In this document: positions 41,657-49,097 of the stretch, one piece after another
How the letters are laid out: each line of letters begins with the position of its first letter
Numbering within the stretch: position 1 is the first letter of the stretch
NCBI GenBank assembly: GCA_016703105.1
Contig: JADJCS010000016.1
Span: 62,001 to 126,000 of the forward strand
Direction: 5' to 3'
Source of the DNA: Flavobacteriales bacterium
GTDB taxonomy: Bacteria; Bacteroidota; Bacteroidia; Flavobacteriales_F; PHOS-HE28
Length of the DNA: 64,000 nucleotides
The notes under the pieces: model-generated
Told to the model about the DNA's origin: nothing
The model's database searches: none
Seen by the model: the letters and a program-made list of their open reading frames with translations, nothing else
Translations under genes and position numbers: made by a program

Positions 41657-41755
41657 CGCCGTTCCGGGTGGTGGTTCAATTTAGGAATACGGCCCAGAAA
41701 CCGGAGGGGATGGAGAGGCGGGCGTGACGCGCGATCGCGGTCATCCTTTCGCATC

Positions 41756-42400
41756 CTATTCCCGGACCACGATATCCCGCGTACCGAACAGGACCCCTTC
41801 CTGCGGAACAAGTGTCACCACGCCGTTATCCAGTTCCTTGGGGTTGTGTGGTTCCCTGAGCATCTGGAAGTAGACCGAGTCCAGATGCGGGTCATCGGCG
41901 AAAACGAAGTCGTTGATCCAGTACGCGTTGCCGTTCGGCAATTGCACGGCGACATGGATATGCGCCGGTGCTTTGCCATTGGGATAGGCGCCAGGTCGGA
42001 TGCTGTGTAACTCATAGCGGCCCTCAGCATCGGTGCGGCACCAGCCGTGCAGTCGTCCGTGCCAGCGGAGAATGTGGTCGCTGGCATCGCTGGTGGTATA
42101 GTGCCCTGTGATGTCCGTGTGGTAGGCGTAGAGCACGGCTTCAGCGTAAGGCAACTTCGTATCCGCACGTAGCACACGGCCGCGGATGATCATGCGGTTG
42201 CCTGGTTCGTCAGGCGCGGCAATGGTCATCACCGGCCCAAGGTTCGCCGGCAGGTTGACGAAGAAGCACTGGACCTTCTGGTCTGGGCCGTTGCAATCGC
42301 CCGGGAGAGCCGCAGGTGCACTATTGACAGGCGGCGCTGGTGGCAGGCCACAATGCAACATCAGTAGCGAAAGAGCGATGGGGTAGGTGCGCTGGTTCAT
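41756..42400 (-). CDS. Intradiol ring-cleavage dioxygenase-like exported protein
   Basis: A 214-residue protein with a lipoprotein-like leader (LSLLMLHCGLPPAPP). The intradiol dioxygenase core has MIIRGRVLRADTKLPYAEAV near residue 70, the Tyr ligand region HTDITGHYTTSDASD near 95, RTDAEGRYELHSIRPGAYPN near 122 (second Tyr) and PAHIHVAVQ near 147 (His ligands). Cytoplasmic members cleave catechols with Fe(III); exported single-domain forms are common in Bacteroidota and their substrate is unknown. No aromatic-degradation genes are nearby, so a catabolic role is unsupported. Confidence 0.8.
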   Translation of the reverse strand: MNQRTYPIALSLLMLHCGLPPAPPVNSAPAALPGDCNGPDQKVQCFFVNLPANLGPVMTIAAPDEPGNRMIIRGRVLRADTKLPYAEAVLYAYHTDITGHYTTSDASDHILRWHGRLHGWCRTDAEGRYELHSIRPGAYPNGKAPAHIHVAVQLPNGNAYWINDFVFADDPHLDSVYFQMLREPHNPKELDNGVVTLVPQEGVLFGTRDIVVRE

Positions 42401-42464
42401 GGCCTTGTTGGTTGCAACAGGTGCCTGTCGAAGAAAAAGTCTTCGACGCCCGAAATGGATCCGT

Positions 42465-42929
42465 CTACCGCTGTATGATGATCACCGGCAACCCGAGCTG
42501 CTCCTGCCGGTTCGTATGGCGCGTGCCGTTGATGGCGATGAAATTGCGCTCGCCGGTGGCATCGAGGGCGCCGTCTTTCAGCAGGCGGGCATCCACCATG
42601 GCCTTGGCCAGGTTCTTCGCGGAGACCTGGTCGGTTTCGGCCTTGCCGCCAGATCCCAGGAAGGTCCAATCGAAATAGAGCACCCGGTCGTTGGGGTTGG
42701 ATGAACTCACCTTGTCGCGATCGTTATAGTCCATCGCCTTGATGAAGATGATCTCCGCGCCATCCAAGGTGGCCACATGGTAGTCGCAAAGGCCGAGCTT
42801 GCAGTTGGTCTTGGCGAGTTTGCAATAGGGCTGGCCGTCCACCGTGACGAGGTCGTCTTCGTAGGCCACCTTCTGGGCGTGGATGTTCAGCGTTAGGGCG
42901 ACGGCGAGCAGCAGGAGGACGTATCTCAT
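42465..42929 (-). CDS. Hypothetical exported protein
   Basis: A 154-residue protein with a clear signal peptide (MRYVLLLLAVALTLNIHAQ). The mature part has a strand-turn pattern: VAYEDDLVTVDGQPYCKLAK, then CDYHVATLDGAEIIFIKAMD, then VLYFDWTFLGSGGKAETDQV, with three Cys. I do not recognise the family. A minus-strand TACTTTCG element (42947-42954) ends 17 bases before the ATG. Confidence 0.7.
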   Translation of the reverse strand: MRYVLLLLAVALTLNIHAQKVAYEDDLVTVDGQPYCKLAKTNCKLGLCDYHVATLDGAEIIFIKAMDYNDRDKVSSSNPNDRVLYFDWTFLGSGGKAETDQVSAKNLAKAMVDARLLKDGALDATGERNFIAINGTRHTNRQEQLGLPVIIIQR

Positions 42930-43052
42930 GGTTGGGGGCGGTGGTTCGAAAGTAGTGTTGGCGGACCGTTGGATCCGATAGCGGACAATAGCGGAAGGAG
43001 CGAAAGTGACTTGAGAAGTATGGAAAGGAGAGCGGCTCGCAGGACCGAAGCT

Positions 43053-44321
43053 CTACTTCACCGCCAGATCCTCCGTGCGGTGACGGTTCAATCGTCCCAG
43101 TCGCATCAGGTCCAGCATCGGGCCGGTCACGAAGCGCAGGAAGCCACGGCTGTACCAGCGGTACACCGCTTCACCGCTGAAGATCCGCGTGAGGTGCTTC
43201 TGCATGTGCGGGGCCAAGAAGCGGCCCAGGGCGGAATCCAACCGGTCCTGCCCCACTTTGAAGAGCGTGAACAAGCTGCCCGAATACCAGGTGTCCACAA
43301 GGCGCTGCCACACGAAGAGCTCGCGCATCTGTTCCTTCTGGTAGCGCTTCCAATTCGGCGCGTTGCCGTCGCCCAGGAAGCGCGCCAGGCGGAAAGCGCC
43401 CTTGATAGCGAGGAACAATCCGGAGGAGAAGATGGGGTCGAGGAATCCGCCCGCATCGCCGGTGAGCACCCAGTTGCGCCCGTACATACGCTGGCTGATC
43501 AGCTGGTAGTTGTCGTACTGCACCACGCCGGTCTCGCGTTTGCCCATGGCCGTGAACTTGCGCAGCGTGGGCTCGCTCTTCAGGTAGTTGTCATAGCGTT
43601 CTTCGCGTGTGCTGCCCAGGTCCTTCAGGTGGTCGGCATTGATCACAACCCCGATGGACGTGCGGCCCGGCAAGGGGATGCGCCAACTCCATCCTTTCTC
43701 CAAGCGGTGCAGGTGGATATTGAAAGGGGCGATCGGTTCGGTACCGCTCATATGGCTGAAGAGGGCGATGTCCTTTCTTTTCCCGGTCTTGGTAGGGATG
43801 TTCAGTAGGCGGCTGATATGGCGGGCGCGGCCACTGGCATCCACGATCAGATCGGGTTGGCCCTGGAAAAAGTCTCCGATGGCGGCCCGTGTGTCGTCGC
43901 TCAGCTTCAACTCGTCCCCCTTGCCGGTGCGCTCCAGCTTGGCGGCCTGGTGGAACATGGTCACGCCTTCGCGCACGGCGAGGTCGAAAATGGTCTTGTC
44001 GAAATCACGGCGGGGCACATTGTAGGCATAGGGGGGCAGGCTGCCTCCGCCCATGGCGAAGGGGGAGGTCGCCTCTTCATCCTTGTTCACCCACACGGAC
44101 GCACCGGGTTTGAAGGTGCTATAGCTCTTCACCTCGTCCTCCACACCCAGCTCCCGCAACATGGGGATGATCGCCGGCACCAAGGATTCGCCCACGATGA
44201 TCTCGGGGCGTTTCTCCAAATAGAACACAGCGACATTGAAGCCCTTGCGCTTCAACAAGGTGGCCAGGGCGCAGCCCGAGGGTCCTCCGCCTACGATGGC
44301 AACGGTACGAATGGTCTTCAT
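43053..44321 (-). CDS. Flavin-dependent halogenase-like oxidoreductase
   Basis: A 422-residue FAD-binding protein. The dinucleotide fold is VAIVGGGPSGCALATLLKRK near residue 7, with GESLVPAIIPMLRELG near 43. The second FAD motif is LTGDAGGFLDPIFSSGLFLA near 282, which matches the GDAAGFIDP-FSSG pattern of tryptophan-halogenase-like proteins. The WSWRIPLPGR segment near 205 corresponds to the halogenase WxWxIP signature. Whether it halogenates is unknown: many relatives are geranylgeranyl-reductase-like or monooxygenases. No partner flavin reductase is adjacent. ATG 44321 is used because the frame upstream is Pro/Arg-rich and not coding. Confidence 0.82.
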   Translation of the reverse strand: MKTIRTVAIVGGGPSGCALATLLKRKGFNVAVFYLEKRPEIIVGESLVPAIIPMLRELGVEDEVKSYSTFKPGASVWVNKDEEATSPFAMGGGSLPPYAYNVPRRDFDKTIFDLAVREGVTMFHQAAKLERTGKGDELKLSDDTRAAIGDFFQGQPDLIVDASGRARHISRLLNIPTKTGKRKDIALFSHMSGTEPIAPFNIHLHRLEKGWSWRIPLPGRTSIGVVINADHLKDLGSTREERYDNYLKSEPTLRKFTAMGKRETGVVQYDNYQLISQRMYGRNWVLTGDAGGFLDPIFSSGLFLAIKGAFRLARFLGDGNAPNWKRYQKEQMRELFVWQRLVDTWYSGSLFTLFKVGQDRLDSALGRFLAPHMQKHLTRIFSGEAVYRWYSRGFLRFVTGPMLDLMRLGRLNRHRTEDLAVK

Positions 44322-44726
44322 GCGAAGCCTCGGTGGTTCTGGTTCGCTCCGCGTCCAAGGCGATGGTGCGGGCAAGATAAAAAGGTGTGTGTGGTCGGGA
44401 GGTGATCATTCGCATCCTATTGGTCGATGATGGCACAAATACCCGAGGCCGCCTATTCCACCGCCCAGCGCTCGAGCTGCCCGCGTTGCATGCGCTCTCG
44501 GACCACCCGTTGCACCTGGACCAGGCTGGCCATGAACAGAGCTACTCCTGTCACGATCATGATGCCGTCCAGCAAAGGAGCGCGCGGATGGATCCGCGAA
44601 GCGAACGCGTGTTTCGACCTATCACCGGGCCCTGTGGACACAATGCCATCATTGCGCCGTTGCACCGTGGATGAACCTTCTATGTTCGCATCCGTAAAGC
44701 GGTCGTTCACCACCCATTCTCGTTCC
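44322..44726. other. Intergenic region between divergent oxidoreductase and methyltransferase genes
   Basis: About 400 bases. A minus-strand TATCTTGC box near 44376 may serve the oxidoreductase, and a plus-strand TATGTTCG near 44679 may serve the methyltransferase. On the minus strand a short frame (about 44453-44560) encodes MIVTGVALFMASLVQVQRVV, which looks like one membrane helix. It could be a tiny protein, but support is weak. Confidence 0.35.
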
Positions 44727-45470
44727 ATGGACAACGCCTTCATCGCCACCACCTTCGATTGGGACCACCGCACGCCGACGGGCTGGCAGATGTTCGTGAA
44801 CAAGGTGATGCGGAAGTTCCACCTGCCTGTCCGGCTTACGCCGGCGCCGTCAGACATGGCCAATGTGGAAGCACGCATGAACCTCTTCCACCTGCTGGAG
44901 CAGACCGTGGCGAACAAGGTGCCCGGCGATGTGGTGGATGTGGGGTGCAACGCGGGCGACAGTACCATCGTGATGCAACGGGTGATCACCACCCTGGCAC
45001 CCGAGAAGCAGGTACATGCCTACGACAGTTTCGAGGGACTGCCCGAACTCACCGAGAACGACGCGAAGGATGGCGTCTATGGCAAGGGTTACATGGCGGC
45101 GGGGCTCGACCTCTTTACTCAGAAGTTCAAGGTGCTCAACTTGAAAATGCCGCACACGCACAAGGGCTGGTTCGAGGCCACCATACCCAGCGAGTTGCCG
45201 GAGCGCATCAGCTTCGCGCTCATCGATGGCGACCTGTACGAATCGACCAAACACGTACTTCCGCATCTGTACGCACGCATGGCCCCGGGTGCCATCGGCA
45301 TGATCGCCGTGTACTACGATGAGAAGATCTTCCCGCGCAAGGGCGTTTCCGGTGGCTACATGTCCCCCGGCGTGAAGCGCGCCACGGACGAGTTCTTCAA
45401 GGACAAGCCCGAGAAGATCTCCCTGCTCTACGCGAACGAGTACTCGAACGGGTACTTCCGCAAGCTGTAG
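44727..45470 (+). CDS. TylF/MycF-family O-methyltransferase-like protein
   Basis: A 247-residue protein with the TylF pattern: RMNLFHLLEQTVANKVPGDV near residue 53, SAM motif VVDVGCNAGDSTIVMQRVI near 73, HAYDSFEGLPELTENDAKDG near 98, and the metal-site-like ALIDGDLYESTKHVLPHLYA near 167 with a following YYDE. Members methylate sugar hydroxyls in natural products and surface glycans. The ATG at 44727 follows a TATGTTCG box by about 40 bases. No sugar cluster is directly adjacent. Confidence 0.82.
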   Translation: MDNAFIATTFDWDHRTPTGWQMFVNKVMRKFHLPVRLTPAPSDMANVEARMNLFHLLEQTVANKVPGDVVDVGCNAGDSTIVMQRVITTLAPEKQVHAYDSFEGLPELTENDAKDGVYGKGYMAAGLDLFTQKFKVLNLKMPHTHKGWFEATIPSELPERISFALIDGDLYESTKHVLPHLYARMAPGAIGMIAVYYDEKIFPRKGVSGGYMSPGVKRATDEFFKDKPEKISLLYANEYSNGYFRKL

Positions 45471-45479
45471 GTAGCGCGT

Positions 45480-45809
45480 TCAGCGCACGCTGATGTTCTC
45501 CAGGATCGCAGGTTGGCCCTTGGCGCAGTTCCCTGATGAGGCCCGCGACAGGCGGTAGGTGAAACTGAGCTTCACCCCGTCCTTCAGGTATTGCTCGTCC
45601 AACGCGATCGGCAGCAGGTGGGTCACCTCCGTGGGCTGGTCCAGCACCACGAGAAAAGCGCAGCCTTCGTTGGCGAAGGCCGTGGTCATGGTCCCGGTTA
45701 ATAGACCTTCCACAGCGGACCCGGTGCTTTCCACGGCGGCCGTGGTCTTACTGCCGTTGCACGCGGCCAACAGGCCGATGGTCAAGGCACTTGCCAGGTA
45801 TCCGTTCAT
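45480..45809 (-). CDS. Hypothetical lipoprotein
   Basis: A 109-residue lipoprotein (LTIGLLAACNGS, Cys near residue 17). The mature part has VEGLLTGTMTTAFANEGCAF, then LVVLDQPTEVTHLLPIALDE and CAKGQPAILENISV, giving a small beta-rich domain with a probable disulfide. Its ATG overlaps the stop of the T9SS protein gene upstream (ATGA), suggesting one operon. Family not recognised. Confidence 0.7.
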   Translation of the reverse strand: MNGYLASALTIGLLAACNGSKTTAAVESTGSAVEGLLTGTMTTAFANEGCAFLVVLDQPTEVTHLLPIALDEQYLKDGVKLSFTYRLSRASSGNCAKGQPAILENISVR

Positions 45810-47647
45810 CGGGTAAGCACGATGCGTTGCACCTTTTGGAAGCCGGCCCGGCCCAGTCTTACGAAGTAGGCGGAAGGCGGCAGTGCGGCGATATCGAACG
45901 AACCGTTCCAGCGTGTTGAAGTAGGCTGTACGGCTTGGCTGAGCACGGTACGTCCATCCATCGCGATCAGGTCCAGCGCCAAAGCACCGTCTTCCGGCAG
46001 GCCCATTGCGCTCACCAACAATTGGTCGCCTTGCAGGATGGCTTGTAGCTCTGTGCCACTCGCCGACACGCGCGAAACCTCATCCAAGCCGACGGTCTGC
46101 ACCAGGTCGAACGAGGCGATCCTTGTGCGTTGCGCGCCGCCACTGGTCAGGTATTCGCCTGTATGCCAGAAGGTGGTGCCGTTCGGATCGAGCGACATGT
46201 GGGAATAATCCCCGTAACGATCGAAGTTCGTTTGTGCACCACCGCCAGCGATGATGACCTGCTCCGGCAAGGTCATCGAGCCGAGCGGATCGCTGGCATA
46301 ACGCCCGGTGAAACGTAGTCCTGGGTAAAGGGTGGTGGCGGGATCGGTATGGCTGTAGCCCAGACCGATGTTGCCCTGGTTGTCCATGGCGATGCTCGCC
46401 ATCCATCGGTGGGCCGCATCGGGGGCCCATGTGCCTTGCTGGTAGATGTACCAGTTGCCATCGTTCGCGTCGCGTAGTTCGTACCAGCGCACACCTGCTC
46501 TGTTCGCACCGTTCACATCCACCACATGGCAGAGCACCACGCTGCTATGGCCCACAAATCGCAAATGTGGGGCGCGGAAATAGAAGATCTGCGACACCGC
46601 GTCCAGCTTCTGAGTAGTGCCGGGCTGGCTGATGTTGGAGAAACCGGACCCGAAGTTGGTATCGAAGGGAACGGTGTTCAGGGTCATCGATACGGTGATC
46701 TCCGTATTGGCGATGTTCACCCAATCGGTATGCATCTCGTAGATCTTGATGCGGTCGGCCGGGGCGCCCCAGCCGTTGTCCTCCAGGTTGAAGAAGTAGC
46801 AGGGGGTGCCGGCGGGGGGCAGATCGCCGTCCGCATCGGCAGGCAGCACACTTCGGAACTGGGCGATGAGGCTCGGGGCGCTCAGATCCTCCATTTGCGC
46901 GGTCTGCCCGAGCAACATCTTCTCCCGCTCGAACACCAGCGCGGTATTCGATGAATTGGAGGTCATGTAGTAGCCGTCCCACCAGATCGAGAACTTGGGG
47001 TAGTCCGGGAAGTCGTCCAGGCTGAAGTTGTAGGCGAAGTAGTCGCCAGTGGGATCGTTCGTCTCCGAGATAGCGATGGACATACCGTTGCTCTTCATCT
47101 GGGAGATGAACCAGCGGTCGGCATGGCGGTCGTAGAGCACAATGGGATCACCCAGCCCGGATTGCCCGGGGAAGAGGCTGTTCAAACTGAAGGCGCCACC
47201 CATGCCCGTGCCGGTCTTGGTGTACACCCGGCAGGAGGAGTTCACGCATTGCACGTAGTGGTTCGGACCCGCCGCGCCGGTGGGGTCGGGGGGGGTGCCA
47301 TTTCCCGTCTGGGCCTGCCATTCTTCGATCGGTGCCCGGTCCATCCGGCTCGGCGCGGACTTCTGGAGGGCGAGGTCTTCCACCTTGGTTTCGCCGTCGG
47401 GGATCAAGTAGGTGTGCATCAACGCTTCATTGCGCGAATGTCTGCGCACGGCGGGGGGCACGTTGCTCTCTTCCAATGGGGGTTTATCGCGCAACGGTCC
47501 GGTGCGCACCATGGGCGATGAGCTGACCTTGATGGTCTGCCCAAGGGCGTTCACAACGGTCTTCTTTTCCGGGACTTGGATCTGGGCGGAGAGGCACATG
47601 GGCAGCGTGAGCGCTGCCAAGGCGAGTAGGTGGGTGGTACGAAGCAT
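45806..47647 (-). CDS. T9SS type A-sorted secreted protein
   Basis: A 613-residue protein with a signal peptide (LLALAALTLPMCLSAQ). The central region contains WQAQTGNGTPPDPTGAAGPN, YVQCVNSSCRVYTKTGTGMG, WFISQMKSNGMSIAISETND and other blocks that look like a beta-propeller or sialidase-like fold. The last about 80 residues (LDLIAMDGRTVLSQAVQPTS, then FDIAALPPSAYFVRL and QRIVLTR) form a Por-secretion-type sorting domain. It is expected to be exported by the Type IX system. The first codon used is ATG 47647; the ORF's extra five codons start with TTG. A TTACCTTGG box lies about 30 bases upstream. Confidence 0.85.
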   Translation of the reverse strand: MLRTTHLLALAALTLPMCLSAQIQVPEKKTVVNALGQTIKVSSSPMVRTGPLRDKPPLEESNVPPAVRRHSRNEALMHTYLIPDGETKVEDLALQKSAPSRMDRAPIEEWQAQTGNGTPPDPTGAAGPNHYVQCVNSSCRVYTKTGTGMGGAFSLNSLFPGQSGLGDPIVLYDRHADRWFISQMKSNGMSIAISETNDPTGDYFAYNFSLDDFPDYPKFSIWWDGYYMTSNSSNTALVFEREKMLLGQTAQMEDLSAPSLIAQFRSVLPADADGDLPPAGTPCYFFNLEDNGWGAPADRIKIYEMHTDWVNIANTEITVSMTLNTVPFDTNFGSGFSNISQPGTTQKLDAVSQIFYFRAPHLRFVGHSSVVLCHVVDVNGANRAGVRWYELRDANDGNWYIYQQGTWAPDAAHRWMASIAMDNQGNIGLGYSHTDPATTLYPGLRFTGRYASDPLGSMTLPEQVIIAGGGAQTNFDRYGDYSHMSLDPNGTTFWHTGEYLTSGGAQRTRIASFDLVQTVGLDEVSRVSASGTELQAILQGDQLLVSAMGLPEDGALALDLIAMDGRTVLSQAVQPTSTRWNGSFDIAALPPSAYFVRLGRAGFQKVQRIVLTR

Positions 47648-47706
47648 GGGGTCTTTCAACAAGGATCGCCAAGGTAAGCCGTGAACGCTCCGAGAGCGTC
47701 AGGCGG

Positions 47707-48225
47707 TTACTTTTTCCGATCCACATTTCGCTTCGATACGCCCGTCGTGAAGTAGCCCGTCTCCAACCTCAGGAGTAATTCGGCCACACGTTTGGCACGG
47801 GTGGCCACGGTCTTCGCGCTACCCACCCAATAGCACATGCTGCGCCGCATGCCAGGGTTGAGCTGGTCCCAAGCGACCTTCATTTCGGGCAGGAAGTCCA
47901 GTGTCTCGGCCAGTTCCTCAGGTAGGTCCAATTGGGTGGGTTCGGTGTTGAGCCAAACCTCCACCTGCGCCAGGTCACCGACCTTCGTCAGTTTGGCCGC
48001 CCGGCGGATATCACCACCCAGGATGATGATGTGATAGCCGCTCTTGGTGGGCATCAACGCGCGATCCACCGGCACGCCGTTGATGGTGCCCTTCACGCGC
48101 ACGTTCCCCCGTCGCCCGAAGAGCTGCTCGACATCATGCGGGAATTCCAGATAGCTCCAGGCGAATTGCCCGGACATTTTCTCCATCGGGGCGGTGAAGA
48201 CGATCGTTCGCTTCGGCTTCGCCAT
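47707..48225 (-). CDS. YdeI/OmpD-associated family protein with DUF1905
   Basis: A 172-residue protein. An N-terminal DUF1905 domain (FAWSYLEFPHDVEQLFGRRG, then VRVKGTINGVPVDRALMPTK and YHIIILGGDIRRAAKL) is followed by a C-terminal YdeI-like helical region (LPEELAETLDFLPEMKVAWD, then KRVAELLLRLETGYF). Two-domain versions are common in Bacteroidota. YdeI relatives were linked to peptide or bacteriocin resistance, but the biochemical role is unclear. It stands alone on the minus strand. Confidence 0.82.
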   Translation of the reverse strand: MAKPKRTIVFTAPMEKMSGQFAWSYLEFPHDVEQLFGRRGNVRVKGTINGVPVDRALMPTKSGYHIIILGGDIRRAAKLTKVGDLAQVEVWLNTEPTQLDLPEELAETLDFLPEMKVAWDQLNPGMRRSMCYWVGSAKTVATRAKRVAELLLRLETGYFTTGVSKRNVDRKK

Positions 48226-48257
48226 GCTTCAAAAGGACGGATGCGGTGGTCCGTCCT

Positions 48258-48719
48258 CTATTTCGGCAGCATCTCCCGCATCACCTTGTTGCCCATGTAT
48301 TCGCGCATCTGCCCGAACTGCTCGGTCATGGCGTTCACCTTGTCCTTGCCGCCGACCTTGGCGTCCAACGCATCGCGGATCGCCTTCCACTTCGCTTCGC
48401 GGGCGGGATCGGGATCCATGGCGGCGAGGTTCGGATATTCCACCAGCATCATCACGTCGTAATCGTCCTGGTTGGCGAACTCACCAGCGAGCAGGGAGAA
48501 AGAAGTGATCAGGCCTTGCTCCTTGGCTGTGGTCATCATCGGGTACCAGTAGTCGTTCAACTTCTTCAGGTAGCCCTCCTGCGAGTTCGCTTCGGTGCGG
48601 ATCATCGCCACGGTGAACACAGAGCCTTCCTTGAACGGGTTGTCGTCCTGGGCAATGAGCAGCGGCGCGGTGCACAGGGCAAGGCTCAGCAGAACGAAAG
48701 GGCGCAAGATGGTTCGCAT
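48258..48719 (-). CDS. Hypothetical exported protein, dimeric alpha-beta barrel-like
   Basis: A 153-residue protein with a signal peptide (FVLLSLALCTAPLLIAQ). The mature part has FTVAMIRTEANSQEGYLKKL, then YWYPMMTTAKEQGLITSFSL and DDYDVMMLVEYPNLAAMDPD. This strand-helix pattern is typical of NIPSNAP or ABM-like alpha-beta barrels. Function unknown. A minus-strand TACATTCG element lies about 27 bases before the ATG. Confidence 0.65.
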   Translation of the reverse strand: MRTILRPFVLLSLALCTAPLLIAQDDNPFKEGSVFTVAMIRTEANSQEGYLKKLNDYWYPMMTTAKEQGLITSFSLLAGEFANQDDYDVMMLVEYPNLAAMDPDPAREAKWKAIRDALDAKVGGKDKVNAMTEQFGQMREYMGNKVMREMLPK

Positions 48720-48773
48720 GGGATGGTGGTTGGTTCGTAAGGACTTCGAATGTAGCTTTTGGTACGATCGCGC

Positions 48774-49097
48774 TCAGCCCCCGGCCTTTTTCGCCTTGTA
48801 GCCCTTTTCGGTCAGGAAGGCCAGCACCTTTTCACGATGGTCGCCTTGCAGCAGGATCATGCCGTCCTTGGTGTTGCCGCCCACGCCGCACTTGCTCTTC
48901 AGCGTGCGGCCCAGGTCATCCAGGTCGGCTTCCTTGCCCACGAAGCCCGCAATGCGCGTCACCTCCTTGTTCCCCTTCAAGCGGTCCAGGTGGATGCGGA
49001 GGTCCTGCTGGCCGGGAGCAGCGGTCCGTTGGCCAGAGCCTTTCGGTCCGCTCGAGTAAACCAGGCCACCGAAGGAGTTGAGCGCGCGCTTCTTCAT
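48774..49097 (-). CDS. SUI1/eIF1-like translation initiation factor
   Basis: A 107-residue SUI1-domain protein: DLRIHLDRLKGNKEVTRIAG near residue 33, then LGRTLKSKCGVGGNTKDGMI near 62 and ILLQGDHREKVLAFLTEKGY. The bacterial YciH family binds the small ribosomal subunit and affects start-site fidelity. Its ATG overlaps the stop of the Gcr-like gene upstream. In a genome with many probable leaderless transcripts such a factor may matter more than usual (inference). Confidence 0.9.
   Translation of the reverse strand: MKKRALNSFGGLVYSSGPKGSGQRTAAPGQQDLRIHLDRLKGNKEVTRIAGFVGKEADLDDLGRTLKSKCGVGGNTKDGMILLQGDHREKVLAFLTEKGYKAKKAGG

Noticed and set aside
44427..44726. N-terminal extension of the TylF-like protein
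   Set aside because: Residues before MDNAFIATTF are Arg/Cys/Ser-rich and not family-like; the region looks intergenic.
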